A stretch of DNA of 64,000 bases from Methylococcus sp. EFPC2 (GTDB lineage Bacteria > Pseudomonadota > Gammaproteobacteria > Methylococcales > Methylococcaceae). This document shows, piece by piece, positions 39,581 to 49,430 of this stretch. The stretch is from contig NZ_CP070491.1 of NCBI RefSeq assembly GCF_016925495.1, forward strand, positions 2,728,001 through 2,792,000, given 5' to 3'. How positions within the stretch are numbered: position 1 is the first letter of the stretch; each line of letters starts with the position of its first letter. The notes under the pieces are model-generated. The model saw nothing but the letters and a program-made list of their open reading frames with translations. It did not search any database and was not told the origin of the DNA. Position numbers and translations under genes: made by a program.

Positions 39581-40106
39581 GCCACGCGTTCTGCTGGTAC
39601 TGGGCGGACTGGCCCTCACCGCCGGGGCCCAAGGCCAGGCGCCGGAAGGCCCGCACCTGGGAATACCGGCCAGCCCTTCCGACATCGCCGCCTGGAACAT
39701 GACCGTTTATCCGGATGGCCAGGGTTTGCCGCCGGGCCGGGGAAAAGCGGCCGACGGCAAGACCATCTATGAACACCATTGCGGATCTTGCCATGGCCCC
39801 AAAGGGGCAGGCGGCAGCGCCGAAGAACTGGCGGGGGGAACGACGGAAAATCTCAAAGGACCTCATCCCGACAAGACCATAGGCGCCTACTGGCCTTACG
39901 CCACGACCGTATTCGACTTCGTCCGCCGCTCCATGCCGCTCGATGCGCCGGGTTCGCTGACCACCGACCAGATCTACGCGGTCACCGCCTACCTGCTGCA
40001 CATCAACGGTTTGATCGAAGAAAATGCCGAGATCGGACCCCAAAACCTGGCCAAGGTGCAAATGCCCAACCGCGAAGGATTCGAATGGGTGGACATAAAG
40101 CGATAG
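39567..40106 (+). CDS. soxD: SoxD-like cytochrome c subunit
   Basis: A 179-residue secreted c-type cytochrome. A signal peptide (about 1-23) is followed by MTVYPDGQGLPPGRG, typical of SoxD-like cytochromes, and one heme site CGSCH (Cys72, Cys75, His76). The candidate axial Met is in RRSMPLDAPG. It overlaps soxC by 14 bases and should take electrons from the molybdenum subunit to the respiratory chain. It carries a single heme; classic SoxD of Paracoccus is a longer diheme protein. Confidence 0.85.
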   Translation: MSTPKPRVLLVLGGLALTAGAQGQAPEGPHLGIPASPSDIAAWNMTVYPDGQGLPPGRGKAADGKTIYEHHCGSCHGPKGAGGSAEELAGGTTENLKGPHPDKTIGAYWPYATTVFDFVRRSMPLDAPGSLTTDQIYAVTAYLLHINGLIEENAEIGPQNLAKVQMPNREGFEWVDIKR

Positions 40107-40183
40107 CGAGCGTGCAGAGTACCGTGCAATTACATAACCCGCACGCAAGCAACCGGACCGGACTTAATCAGGAAGACATCGCC

Positions 40184-41119
40184 ATGCACAGTCATGAGGC
40201 ACCCGCAAAAAAACTTATTTCGATGTCGACGTTGGGGCGCAACGGTCGATTCGGAAACCAGGTATTCCAGTACGCTTTCCTGCGGATATATGCCGAAAAG
40301 TACGGTTTAAACCTGCAAACCCCGGACTGGATCGGACAAGTTTTATTCGGCCACTCCGAACCGGAGCCGGCAGTCGCGCACAAACAGGTCAAAGAAGCCG
40401 AGCATGACTTCCTGGGAAGCCTAAGGGAACCCATGGCTGATGCGCCCCACGATATCGATTTATGGGGGTATTTCTTATTCCACACTTCGCATTACAGACC
40501 CTATAAGAGCTTGTTCACGAGTTTATTCAGGCCGGTCCCCGACATCAAAACCGAGCTCGAAAACAGCCTGGGAAAGTTGAGGCGAGAATACGGCACATTG
40601 ATCGGAATGCACTTGAGAAGGGGCGATTTCGGCTACGGCAATTACTTCATACCGCCGAACAAATGGTACAAGAAGTGGTTATCCGAATTATGGGAGCGTG
40701 AGCTCAACCCGGTGCTGTTTATCGCAAGCGATGAGCCGGTCAAAGTCATCCGGGATTTTCGGAAATATAATCCCGTCACCGCCGAAGACATCGGAGCTCA
40801 TATGGAAAGGGCCGAGTTTTATCCGGATTTCTTCATCCTGAGCCAGTGCGACGCCCTGGCTATCTCGAACAGCACATTCTCGTTTTCGGCCGCCATGTTG
40901 AACGGGAGCGGCAGACTGTTTGCCAGGCCCAACTGTATTGAAAAGCGGCTCACATCGTTCGACCCGTGGAACAGCGATCCACTGTTGGAATGCTCAAATC
41001 CCGATATCGCCCTTCGGGTCGGGCAGAAAATCGAAATCCTCAAGGGTAGACTTTTCAATCGCATGAGCAAGCTGGAAGCCGGACTTACGCAAAGGTGGAA
41101 TACCAAACATACCGTTTGA
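40184..41119 (+). CDS. Glycosyltransferase family 11-like (alpha-1,2-fucosyltransferase type)
   Basis: A 311-residue cytosolic protein. NGRFGNQVFQYAFLRIYAEKYGL near the N-terminus and GMHLRRGDFG (about residue 146) are the two hallmark motifs of GT11 fucosyltransferases, the second being the HxRRxD nucleotide-sugar site. AISNSTFSFSAAML is the expected C-terminal motif. The ATG at 40184 has GGAAG upstream; the longer open frame overlaps soxD and is not used. Codon use and base composition are visibly less GC-rich than the soxCD genes, suggesting transfer. The acceptor glycan is unknown. Confidence 0.85.
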   Translation: MHSHEAPAKKLISMSTLGRNGRFGNQVFQYAFLRIYAEKYGLNLQTPDWIGQVLFGHSEPEPAVAHKQVKEAEHDFLGSLREPMADAPHDIDLWGYFLFHTSHYRPYKSLFTSLFRPVPDIKTELENSLGKLRREYGTLIGMHLRRGDFGYGNYFIPPNKWYKKWLSELWERELNPVLFIASDEPVKVIRDFRKYNPVTAEDIGAHMERAEFYPDFFILSQCDALAISNSTFSFSAAMLNGSGRLFARPNCIEKRLTSFDPWNSDPLLECSNPDIALRVGQKIEILKGRLFNRMSKLEAGLTQRWNTKHTV

Positions 41120-41134
41120 GACGCAACGACAGGA

Positions 41135-42331
41135 TTACTCTAGGGCTAGGCTTTTCTTGATGGGCCGGCAAAATCGCTCCATCCCGAGATCCGCGACTTC
41201 GTTATGATCCGTATTGCCGCGACGTTGCCGCTTTGAACTCGTGGCGAAGTAATGATTGATGCGGTACTCCTCCGGAGATACCGAAACGACTCGCGTCCCG
41301 GGCAAGGACGACTTCACATCGTGGATGAACAGCAACTCGGTCAAACCTGGCTTAACCGCGCACTTTTCCCTGCCGGCTTCCAAGACACGGGGAGCTCGCC
41401 GGGTATAGTTTTCAATAACCAAACCAGCGGGCACCGTTTGAAAGCCCGAATTGCCGAACCAGATCATTTTGAATTGAAGCCCGGCGACGCTTGGGTCGTC
41501 ACCATACTGATCAAGTATAGGTTTTAAACTCTCGCCCCCTGCGACAGGAAATATGAACTCATCCACATCTATAAACAGCATCCAATTGGTCCGGTCGCCA
41601 TATTTGTAAAGGCAATGGTGCATCTGTCCTCGCTGACAAAATCGCCAACTATTGTCTATGGCACCCGACTCGTAGGGATAGTCCCAATCGATGAGCGTCA
41701 CAGAGCCCTCCTCTATGAACGGGCGTAACAAGCGGCGGATTTTGCCTCTCTTGATGCTCCGGTTGTCGTAAATATAGAAATGGGTAGCTCCGAGCAGCTT
41801 ATAGTAGGCTATCCATTCCGGCAAAAAACGATCCTCATCCTTCATCAAGGTACTCACCGACAGCAGTTCCTTCCTGCCTGGCTGGCCGAGGAATACCCTG
41901 AAGTCGGACACCAAGGTCAAAGACTCGATTTTCAAGTTTATCGAAGTCTGGGCTTTGTTTTTTTCCTCTTCCGGCACGGGAAAAAGCAGCAGCAGAACCT
42001 GCTGCCCCTCGATTTCGTGAGCTTCATCGTCGATCAGGATGCCACTGGAAACTTGCCCGGAAGGAAAAATGCACCGCAGTAGTGCTGGATCCGATACGCT
42101 GTCATAGCGGCCGACGATGCCTATATATTGGTTGTCTCGACACGAAAAAATGTCATAAATGGCGGGGCGTCCATTAAGCCTTATTTCCCGCCTATCGCCG
42201 TACGACGACTGAAACAGATTTTTTGTGTAAAAGAACCAAATCGGCGCCTTTTTCTGGACCATATTGACGATCACGTCCAGTCCTATCTTCTTGCCGATGT
42301 CTTTAATATGTTTTACTAATCCGGTATTCAT
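41135..42331 (-). CDS. Glycosyltransferase family 92-like protein
   Basis: A 398-residue protein whose central part fits GT92/GT2-like transferases: STLMKDEDRFLPEWIAYYKLLGATHFYIYDNRS, then the metal-binding DxD in WMLFIDVDEFIFP (about residue 255) and LQFKMIWFGNSGFQ. GT92 enzymes commonly transfer galactose. The N-terminal about 150 residues are of unknown function. Lower GC than flanking core genes. It converges on the GT11-like gene and is 101 bases downstream of the next transferase gene. Confidence 0.82.
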   Translation of the reverse strand: MNTGLVKHIKDIGKKIGLDVIVNMVQKKAPIWFFYTKNLFQSSYGDRREIRLNGRPAIYDIFSCRDNQYIGIVGRYDSVSDPALLRCIFPSGQVSSGILIDDEAHEIEGQQVLLLLFPVPEEEKNKAQTSINLKIESLTLVSDFRVFLGQPGRKELLSVSTLMKDEDRFLPEWIAYYKLLGATHFYIYDNRSIKRGKIRRLLRPFIEEGSVTLIDWDYPYESGAIDNSWRFCQRGQMHHCLYKYGDRTNWMLFIDVDEFIFPVAGGESLKPILDQYGDDPSVAGLQFKMIWFGNSGFQTVPAGLVIENYTRRAPRVLEAGREKCAVKPGLTELLFIHDVKSSLPGTRVVSVSPEEYRINHYFATSSKRQRRGNTDHNEVADLGMERFCRPIKKSLALE

Positions 42332-42432
42332 GGAATGTCATCCGGGGTCGGTGCCAATGCAGAAGATGGTCGGCGCGTTTTGGACTTTTGCAACCATCGT
42401 CAGACCAAGGTAGTTTTCGAGGAATGGAGCGC

Positions 42433-43419
42433 TCAGCCAGCGTCCGGAAGATATTTATCCAGAGACCTCTCCATGATTCTAACCTCCGGAAACCACATAG
42501 CGCTCTCGTGCGGCTTGTTCAACAAGATAACAGGAACTGCCGGATTGAATATGGACGCCCAGGCGGATAAAAATGACGACGATCGGACTATGGTCGAACA
42601 TCTGGAAAGCAACAGGGAATTAACCAGGGCATCGACCCCTTTAAGATAGTTATCGCCCCCGGATCCGAGAACGTGCAGCGGCGCCGTTCCGTCGCTTCTA
42701 AAATGATCGTCGCGAGACAGAACGGTAATGTCTGTGAAATGTTCCCTGATATAGTGAATGAAGGCCGCCTCATCGCTCGTCACGAATAAGGCATCAATGT
42801 CAGGATGAGCGTGCAGATAATTGAGTATGGTCTCCCGGCAATATCCCCAAGTTACTCGCGGAGCCTCTATGGCTTTGTCGGTGCCTCGAAAATGAACACC
42901 CAGGACGGTGCGGCTTGAAAAATATTTTTCGCAATAATCGTCGACTTCAGCGGATATCTCCGGACGCACGCCTATGTTATGCCTGAACAACTCGGCGGCA
43001 TGTTCCAGGCTCAACTCATGGTAACACCACCCCGGCAATCGTAACTCGCTGATATTACGAACTCTGGTGACATGTTTCGGCCGGAACGATTCATCGTAGC
43101 CTTTATTGCGGAGCGCCAGGTTGTTAAAGTAGTATTTGAACCAATCCCTCCCCCGCTGATGCGAGACGTAGTTTTCGGAAGTCAGTTCCAAATAGGGAAC
43201 AAGGCCATTCCGCTCGCAGTAATGAAGTATGAATAAACACCAGTTGAGTTTGGCAAAGAAACCCATTTTTGGGTTATGAAACTCGATGGCAAAAACGCCT
43301 TTATTCCATCTTTGCGCCCAGGGATAGTAGTAAGGCTTAATTGCGGAATCGACGGCCTCCAGTACGTCCCCGGGGGTTCTCAGCGCCGCGATTTTCCACC
43401 ACATGTGTCTCAAATTCAT
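42433..43419 (-). CDS. Glycosyltransferase of the fucosyltransferase superfamily (NodZ/O-FucT-like)
   Basis: A 328-residue protein. VLGVHFRGTDKAIEAPRVTWG (about residues 172-192 in part) is the HxRxxD nucleotide-sugar motif shared by NodZ-type and protein O-fucosyltransferases. LFVTSDEAAFIHYIREHF and the C-terminal RCSTIVRSSSFLSAWASIFNP fit the second half of the fold. No signal peptide or membrane helix is evident. GC is low for the region. It probably works with the two neighbouring transferases on a surface glycan; the sugar is not certain. Confidence 0.75.
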   Translation of the reverse strand: MNLRHMWWKIAALRTPGDVLEAVDSAIKPYYYPWAQRWNKGVFAIEFHNPKMGFFAKLNWCLFILHYCERNGLVPYLELTSENYVSHQRGRDWFKYYFNNLALRNKGYDESFRPKHVTRVRNISELRLPGWCYHELSLEHAAELFRHNIGVRPEISAEVDDYCEKYFSSRTVLGVHFRGTDKAIEAPRVTWGYCRETILNYLHAHPDIDALFVTSDEAAFIHYIREHFTDITVLSRDDHFRSDGTAPLHVLGSGGDNYLKGVDALVNSLLLSRCSTIVRSSSFLSAWASIFNPAVPVILLNKPHESAMWFPEVRIMERSLDKYLPDAG

Positions 43420-43540
43420 CTAGGCCTCGTTACACCGGGTTTTCAATAAGGAAGCGCCCTAAAACTGCCAGTTTCATACCGATATTTAACCAAGTACCCG
43501 CAGAATAGCAAGAAATAGTCAGCATCAGAGACTCAAATAC

Positions 43541-44212
43541 ATGAAAAAAGCCGTAATACTCCTATCCGGAGGACTCGATTCCGCGACGGTCCTGGCGATC
43601 GCCGAAGACCAGGGATATATCTGCCATGCCTTGAGCTTCGACTACGGACAGCGCCACGGAGCGGAATTGAACGCCGCGCGACGCATCGCCGAAAAAGCGC
43701 GGGTGGCGGAGCACAAGCTGGTGCGCATAGGCCTGGACTCGATCGGAGGATCGGCCCTGACCGATCGGCGCATCGCCGTGCCTGACCATCCCCAGGAGGG
43801 CATCCCAGTCACCTATGTGCCGGCCCGCAATACGGTGTTTCTGGCCTTTGCCCTGGGCTGGGCGGAAGTGCTGGGCGCCCATGACATTTTCATCGGCGTC
43901 AACGCGGTCGATTATTCCGGCTATCCCGACTGCCGTCCTGAATTCATCCGCGCATTCGAGCAACTGGCCCAACTGGCCACCAAGGCGGGCGTGGAAGGCC
44001 ACGCCTTGCACATCCATACGCCGCTCCTGACCCTCAGCAAGGCCGAGATCATCCGGACCGGCTTGGATCTGGGCGTCGACTACGCCCATACCGTGTCCTG
44101 TTACTCGGCCGATGCCCAGGGTCTGGCCTGCGGGGTGTGCGACTCCTGCCGGCTGCGCGCGGCGGGTTTTCGAGCCGCCGGCGTGGCCGACCCGACGCGC
44201 TACCGCGAGTGA
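43541..44212 (+). CDS. queC: 7-cyano-7-deazaguanine synthase
   Basis: Converts 7-carboxy-7-deazaguanine to preQ0 in queuosine synthesis, using ATP and ammonia. The 223-residue protein starts [18 protein letters not shown], with the PP-loop SGGLDS, and ends with the zinc site [20 protein letters not shown] (four cysteines). [20 protein letters not shown] is the conserved middle motif. GC returns to core level here. It converges on rapA with 10 bases between stops. No preQ1 riboswitch is evident upstream. Confidence 0.96.
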   Translation: MKKAVILLSGGLDSATVLAIAEDQGYICHALSFDYGQRHGAELNAARRIAEKARVAEHKLVRIGLDSIGGSALTDRRIAVPDHPQEGIPVTYVPARNTVFLAFALGWAEVLGAHDIFIGVNAVDYSGYPDCRPEFIRAFEQLAQLATKAGVEGHALHIHTPLLTLSKAEIIRTGLDLGVDYAHTVSCYSADAQGLACGVCDSCRLRAAGFRAAGVADPTRYRE

Positions 44213-44222
44213 GCCGGGATTA

Positions 44223-47063
44223 TCAGGCTGTGACTATTACTCGCAACGCATCCAGCCGCAAACGCGCGGCCTGCAGATGGCCATGCAATTCGACGGCGTT
44301 TTGCTTGAGCACGTCCAGTTCCTCCTGGCGCACGGAAGGATTCACCTTGCGTAACGCCGACAAGCGTTTCAGCTCGGCGGTTGCGGTATCCAACATTTCT
44401 TTGGTGGCGACGGACACCATTCCTGGCAGCCGCTTTTCCGCCACTTTGCCGGTGTAAGCCAGCATGCGCTCGATCAGCTTGCGCTGACGGCGCAGCAAAG
44501 GTGTCACCTCGGTGCGGTCGGCCGGTCGCGGCAGGTCGACCAGGTGTTCGGCCGGCAAGTGACTGAAATCCTCGTGATCCTGGTTGATGAGCAAGCGGAG
44601 CAGGGTCTGCGGCAGATAACGCGCGGCGTTGAGCCGGCGGGGGGCCGGACATTCCATCTGGTAGACCGCCTCCAGAAACAATTGGCCGGGACGGAGCGCT
44701 TCATGGCGTACCATGGCGAATGCGGCATTGCCATGCTCGCTGTTGAGGATCAAGTCCATGGCGCCGCGCACCAGAGGGTGCTCCCAGGTCAAGAACAGCA
44801 TGTCTTCACGCGCCAGACCGATGCCGCGATCCAGCGTGACGGTGACGCCATCTTCGGGCAGCTCAGGAAAATGCGACACCCGCATGTGATCGCCCGGCAA
44901 CAGGATGTGGCAGTGACTGGAATGCTCCTCGCTGGTGACTCCGTAAGCGTCGAACACGTCTTCCAGATAAGGCCATAGCTCATCTTCGCCTTCCGCCACG
45001 CGTATCAAGCCGGCGAGTTCATCGGCCTCGTCTTTGCGGCAGGAGTTCAGTTCGAGCAGCCGATCCCGACCGTTGTGCAGATCGGCCAGCAAATTGGCGT
45101 TCAACCGTCGGGCCTGATCGATCAACTCGGCTTGCAAGGCTGCGTCGGGCTGCCGCAGCAAGGTCCGCAATTTGTCGCCCAGCCGTAAATAAACCGCCTG
45201 CCCGGCGGGGCACGGTTGGCCGAACGCATCCAGGCCGTGTCGATACCAGTCGAAGAGGATGGATTGGGCACCGGCCAGATAGGGCACATGGATCTGTATG
45301 GTGGCGCTTTGCCCTATGCGGTCCAAACGGCCGATGCGTTGTTCCAGCAAATCCGGATTGAGCGGCAGATCGAACAGCACCAGATGATGAGCGAACTGGA
45401 AGTTGCGCCCCTCGCTACCGATTTCCGAGCAGACCAGCGCCTGGGCGCCCTCGTCCTCGTCAGCGAACCAGGCGGCGGCGCGGTCACGGGCGACGATGCT
45501 CAGACCCTCGTGAAACACCGCCGCATTGATGCCGCCGAGCACCCGCAGCGCATCCTCCAGATCGATGGCGGTCTGCGCCCGGGCGCAGATGACCAGAACC
45601 TTGGCCGGGCGAAGGCCACGTAGCGTATCGGTCAGCCAGGTCACGCGCGGATCGAACCGCCACCAGGGCGTTTCCTGATCGCGGGGATAGGACAATTCCG
45701 GACAGAGGAGCTGTTCCAGCGGAGCGTCCGCCGACACCCGATAGACCTCGGGCAAGGGCAACGGATGGGCTCGCACGCTCCGTTCCGGGAAACCCTGGAC
45801 CGTTGCGCGGGTATTGCGGAACAGGATACGGCCAGTTCCGTGCCTATCCAATATAAGCCGTATCAATTGTTGCCGGACGGCAGGACCGTTCACCCCGTCG
45901 TTGGCCTGGGCCAGCAAATCTTCGGCGCGGTCCAGGGCCAACACGCCCGCCAGCCCCTCGATGGTTGCATCATCGAGGGGCGCCTCACCCAACAAGGGCT
46001 CCAGCAGATTGGCGTAGCTCTCGTACTCCGCCTCCTCGGCGAGGAAGCGTTGATAATCATAAAAACGGTCGGGATCGAGCAGGCGCAGTCGCGCAAAGTG
46101 GCTGTGCTTGCCCAGTTGCTCCGGCGTCGCGGTCAACAGCAGCAAGCCAGCCACGTCGTGGGCCAGGGACTCCACCAGGCGATAGTCCGCGCTGGGAGCC
46201 TCTTCCGACCATTCCAAGTGGTGAGCCTCGTCGACTACGCACAGATCCCAGCCGGCTTCCAGCACGCGAGCTTGGCGCTCCGGCTCGTCACGGAAAAAGT
46301 CCAGCCCGCACAACACCAGTTGCTCGTCCTGGAAAGGATTATTCTGGTCTTCGCCCTGCCAATAGCGCTCGTCGTTGAACAAACTGAAGTTCAGGTTGAA
46401 GCGCCGCCGCATTTCCAGCAGCCATTGATGCACCAGGGGTTCGGGCGTCAGGATAAGAACCCGCTCGGCGCGGCCGGTCAACAACTGGTGGTGTATGATC
46501 AACCCGGCCTCGATGGTCTTGCCCAGCCCCACCTCGTCGGCGAGCAGCACCCGCGGCGCCTGGCGGCCAGCCACTTCGTGGGCGATATAGAGCTGATGAG
46601 GGATCAGACTGGTCCGTGGACCGATCAGGCCCCGCACCGGAGACTGCGCCAGCTCGCCTAATTTCTTCAGCGTACGCACGCGCAGGCCAAACAGCGCCGA
46701 CGAGTCGATCTGGCCGGTGAACAGCCGGTCCTGGGGCTTGTTGAATTGCAGAAAATGATTGAGGTCCATCTCTTCCAGGCGGCGCACGCCACCATCTTCA
46801 TCCAGACCCAGATAGCAGAGCAGGCCCTCCTTCTCTTCGACGGACTCCACCTCCATGGCCCAGCCGTCCACGCTTTCCACCCGGTCGCCGGGCGTAAAGC
46901 GGACGCGGGTGAGCGGCGCATTGTCGGCCGCATAGGTTCGACGCTCGCTACTGGCGATGAAAAGCACGGTAAGGCGATTGTGGGCGGCTTCTATCAGTGT
47001 GCCAAGCCCCAGTTCGGGCTCGGTTTCGCTAATCCAGCGCTGGCCGGGAGCAAAATTGGTCAA
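44223..47063 (-). CDS. rapA: RNA polymerase-associated SWI2/SNF2 ATPase RapA
   Basis: Recycles RNA polymerase from post-termination complexes. The 946-residue protein (E. coli about 968) has the N-terminal tudor-like region starting FAPGQRWISETEPELGLG, then the ATPase with LLADEVGLGKTIEAG (Walker A), VVDEAHHLEWS (motif II), TATPEQLGKHSHFARLRLLDP, and helicase C with CSEIGSEGRNFQFAHHLV and RIGRLDRIGQ. I chose a TTG start at 47063, which aligns with the family N-terminus and has GGAG 9 bases upstream; no ATG or GTG is suitably placed, and the longer frame to 47312 has no homology. Confidence 0.94.
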   Translation of the reverse strand: MTNFAPGQRWISETEPELGLGTLIEAAHNRLTVLFIASSERRTYAADNAPLTRVRFTPGDRVESVDGWAMEVESVEEKEGLLCYLGLDEDGGVRRLEEMDLNHFLQFNKPQDRLFTGQIDSSALFGLRVRTLKKLGELAQSPVRGLIGPRTSLIPHQLYIAHEVAGRQAPRVLLADEVGLGKTIEAGLIIHHQLLTGRAERVLILTPEPLVHQWLLEMRRRFNLNFSLFNDERYWQGEDQNNPFQDEQLVLCGLDFFRDEPERQARVLEAGWDLCVVDEAHHLEWSEEAPSADYRLVESLAHDVAGLLLLTATPEQLGKHSHFARLRLLDPDRFYDYQRFLAEEAEYESYANLLEPLLGEAPLDDATIEGLAGVLALDRAEDLLAQANDGVNGPAVRQQLIRLILDRHGTGRILFRNTRATVQGFPERSVRAHPLPLPEVYRVSADAPLEQLLCPELSYPRDQETPWWRFDPRVTWLTDTLRGLRPAKVLVICARAQTAIDLEDALRVLGGINAAVFHEGLSIVARDRAAAWFADEDEGAQALVCSEIGSEGRNFQFAHHLVLFDLPLNPDLLEQRIGRLDRIGQSATIQIHVPYLAGAQSILFDWYRHGLDAFGQPCPAGQAVYLRLGDKLRTLLRQPDAALQAELIDQARRLNANLLADLHNGRDRLLELNSCRKDEADELAGLIRVAEGEDELWPYLEDVFDAYGVTSEEHSSHCHILLPGDHMRVSHFPELPEDGVTVTLDRGIGLAREDMLFLTWEHPLVRGAMDLILNSEHGNAAFAMVRHEALRPGQLFLEAVYQMECPAPRRLNAARYLPQTLLRLLINQDHEDFSHLPAEHLVDLPRPADRTEVTPLLRRQRKLIERMLAYTGKVAEKRLPGMVSVATKEMLDTATAELKRLSALRKVNPSVRQEELDVLKQNAVELHGHLQAARLRLDALRVIVTA

Positions 47064-47540
47064 GACGGGTGTCTCCGCAAAGAGGGAATGGAGCGGAGAT
47101 TTTAGCAGAGCGCATGGCGAGACCTTATCATCGGATGATGGGCCCAGTCTGCACGAGCTCTGCCGGGTGGAGCCAGGTGCATCTCGCCGCCCCGCATCGT
47201 CTCGATGACCGACACGAAACCGCTTGCAGAACCGAACACAAGGAGAACCCGAGTTCCCGGAGCTCCATCGACGCCAGAGCTCCACGCCGATCCGTTCACG
47301 GGGCCCGTTCAAACAGGAACACTGGAGGTCGCTGCCAGCGGCAGCGTGTTGGGGGACTACAGTCGCGCCGGCTTAACGCGGCAGCGACCCGAGAGTGTGA
47401 AAATTCGGATTTCGCCCGCACTCCACCGGGGCTGAGCATGGCAACACCCGGATGCAGGCATCACCGTTGCCGCGCGGGGGCAGGGTTTCCTATCCCGTAC
47501 CCCCGCATCATGAAAAATACCGTTCGAATTTCCGAGGCCC
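47064..47540. other. Non-coding region upstream of rapA
   Basis: Several short open frames cross this 477-base stretch, but none has a ribosome-binding site or a recognisable product. It should contain the rapA promoter. I see no strong hairpin or repeat. Confidence 0.4.
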
Positions 47541-47735
47541 CTACCAAATCAAGATCACATAATCGCCGCTCACATCCCGATCGTCTTCAGACCAATCGCC
47601 CTCCCCGCTTGGCTCAAACGTCTCGTCATTACTCGCTTCGATTTCCCGATACGTTGCGATACTGCTGACGCCACCCGACTCCTGTCGCAAAAACCGATGG
47701 GATGAAACTTGATAATCGAAACCTAACACTGACAT
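47541..47735 (-). CDS. Small acidic ORF of unknown function (64 aa)
   Basis: A 64-residue frame starting MSVLGFDYQVSSHRFLRQ. The ATG at 47735 is preceded by GAGGTG at 5-6 bases, a good ribosome-binding site, better than for the ATG/other codon three residues upstream. The N-terminal half is neutral to basic and the second half strongly acidic (EIEASNDETF, DWSEDDRDVSGD), ending in a hydrophobic YVILIW. No cysteines, signal peptide or membrane helix. I do not recognise a family. It lies between rapA and glnA on the same strand as both. Confidence 0.45.
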   Translation of the reverse strand: MSVLGFDYQVSSHRFLRQESGGVSSIATYREIEASNDETFEPSGEGDWSEDDRDVSGDYVILIW

Positions 47736-47886
47736 AGTCTGCACCTCGTGCTATGTGCCGCAGCGCTATGGTGCATGATTTCGCCCGTGCCACCTATGAA
47801 GTACTTCACAGGAAAGACGTAATTTTCTGCGTTTTGTACGCGTACGCTCCCGATGTCCGCAGGAAGCGCGGGAAAGCAGACGGCAT

Positions 47887-47923
47887 AAAAAAACCCGCGC
47901 AGGCCACGGCCTGAACGGGTTTT
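47887..47923 (-). terminator. Rho-independent terminator of glnA
   Basis: AAACCCG (47891-47897) pairs with CGGGTTT (47916-47922), with an inner CAGGC/GCCTG stem at 47900-47913. On the minus strand a run of seven T residues ends the structure at 47893-47887. It is about 40 bases past the glnA stop codon at 47963. Confidence 0.88.
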
Positions 47924-47962
47924 GGGATCGATGCGAACCCGTACTCGACGGGCCGCTCTATC

Positions 47963-49375
47963 TTACAGCGAGTAGTACAGGTCGAACTCGACCGGATGGG
48001 TGCTCTGGCGGAAGCGGGTAACTTCCTGCAGCTTCAGGTCAATGTAGGCATCGATCACGTCGTCGGTGAACACGCCGCCCTTCTTGAGGAATTCGCGGTC
48101 CTGATCCAAGGCTTCCAGCGACAGGTCGAAGGAGTGCGAAACCTGCGGGATGTTCTTGGCTTCTTCGGCCGGCAGGTCGTACAAGTCCTTGTCCATCGCG
48201 TCGCCGGGGTGGATCTTGTTCTGGATGCCGTCCAGGCCGGCCAGCAGCATGGCGGAGAACGCCAGATAGGGATTGGCGGTCGAGTCCGGGAAACGCACTT
48301 CGATGCGACGCGCCTTGGGGTTGGTCACATAGGGGATACGGATGGACGCGGAACGGTTGCGTGCCGAGTAGGCCAGCATCACCGGCGCTTCGAAGCCCGG
48401 CACCAGACGCTTGTAGCTGTTGGTGGAAGCATTGGTCAGCGCGTTCAGAGCCTTGGCGTGCTTGATGATGCCGCCGATGTAGTACAGGGCGGTTTCCGAC
48501 AGGCCGCCGTACAGGTCGCCGCTGAACAGGTTCTTGCCGTCCTTGGACAGGGACTGGTGCACGTGCATGCCGGAACCGTTGTCGCCAACCAGGGGCTTGG
48601 GCATGAAGGTGGCGGTCTTGCCGAAGGCGTGGGCGACGTTCTGCACCACGTACTTGAGGATCAGGACTTCGTCGGCTTTCTTCACCAGGGTGTTGAACTT
48701 GACGCCGATTTCGCACTGACCGGCGGTAGCCACTTCGTGGTGGTGTACTTCGACGGTCTGGCCGAACTCTTCCAGGGTGTTGCACATGGCGGAGCGCAGA
48801 TCCTGCAGGGAATCGACAGGCGGAACCGGGAAGTAGCCGCCCTTGATGCCCGGACGATGGCCGATGTTGCCGTCCTCATAAACCTTCTCGGAGTTCCAGC
48901 CGGCTTCCTCGGAATCGATTTTGAAGAATGCGCCCTGCATGGTGGTGCCCCAACGCACGTCGTCGAACACGAAGAACTCGTTCTCCGGTCCGAACAGCGC
49001 GGTGTCGGCAATGCCGGTGGACTTCAGGTAGGCCTCGGCGCGCTTGGCGATCGAACGCGGGTCGCGCTCATAACCCTGACCGGTGGTGGGTTCCAGGATG
49101 TCGCAGCGCAGAATCAGGGTTGTGTCGTCAAAGAACGGATCGATGACGGCGGACTCGGCATCCGGCAACAATATCATGTCGGACTCGTTGATCCCTTTCC
49201 AACCGGCGATGGACGACCCGTCGAACATCTTGCCTTCTTCGAACAGGTCTGCGTCCACGGTGCTGGCGGGAACGGTCACATGCTGTTCCTTGCCGCGGGT
49301 GTCCGCAAATCGGAAATCGACATAGCGAACTTCCTTATCCTTGATCAATTTAAGTACGTCGGCGGGGGATGTCAT
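47963..49375 (-). CDS. glnA: Glutamine synthetase, type I
   Basis: Makes glutamine from glutamate, ammonia and ATP; 470 residues, typical of the adenylylated GSI-beta form. Conserved segments include [18 protein letters not shown], the metal-site [36 protein letters not shown] and, near residue 397, [17 protein letters not shown] with the Tyr that is the adenylylation site. GAGGAG lies about 6 bases before the ATG. A sigma-54-type promoter is seen at 49431-49446, and a terminator closes the unit, so the gene is probably monocistronic and nitrogen-regulated. Confidence 0.98.
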   Translation of the reverse strand: MTSPADVLKLIKDKEVRYVDFRFADTRGKEQHVTVPASTVDADLFEEGKMFDGSSIAGWKGINESDMILLPDAESAVIDPFFDDTTLILRCDILEPTTGQGYERDPRSIAKRAEAYLKSTGIADTALFGPENEFFVFDDVRWGTTMQGAFFKIDSEEAGWNSEKVYEDGNIGHRPGIKGGYFPVPPVDSLQDLRSAMCNTLEEFGQTVEVHHHEVATAGQCEIGVKFNTLVKKADEVLILKYVVQNVAHAFGKTATFMPKPLVGDNGSGMHVHQSLSKDGKNLFSGDLYGGLSETALYYIGGIIKHAKALNALTNASTNSYKRLVPGFEAPVMLAYSARNRSASIRIPYVTNPKARRIEVRFPDSTANPYLAFSAMLLAGLDGIQNKIHPGDAMDKDLYDLPAEEAKNIPQVSHSFDLSLEALDQDREFLKKGGVFTDDVIDAYIDLKLQEVTRFRQSTHPVEFDLYYSL

Positions 49376-49430
49376 GCGTCTCTCCTCTTAAAATTAGGGC
49401 TTTGTTAAGATAGCTTCAATCGCTTACATT

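Noticed and set aside
43420-43540. preQ1 riboswitch ahead of queC
   Set aside because: The leader has no recognisable stem-loop plus A-rich tail of a preQ1 aptamer.
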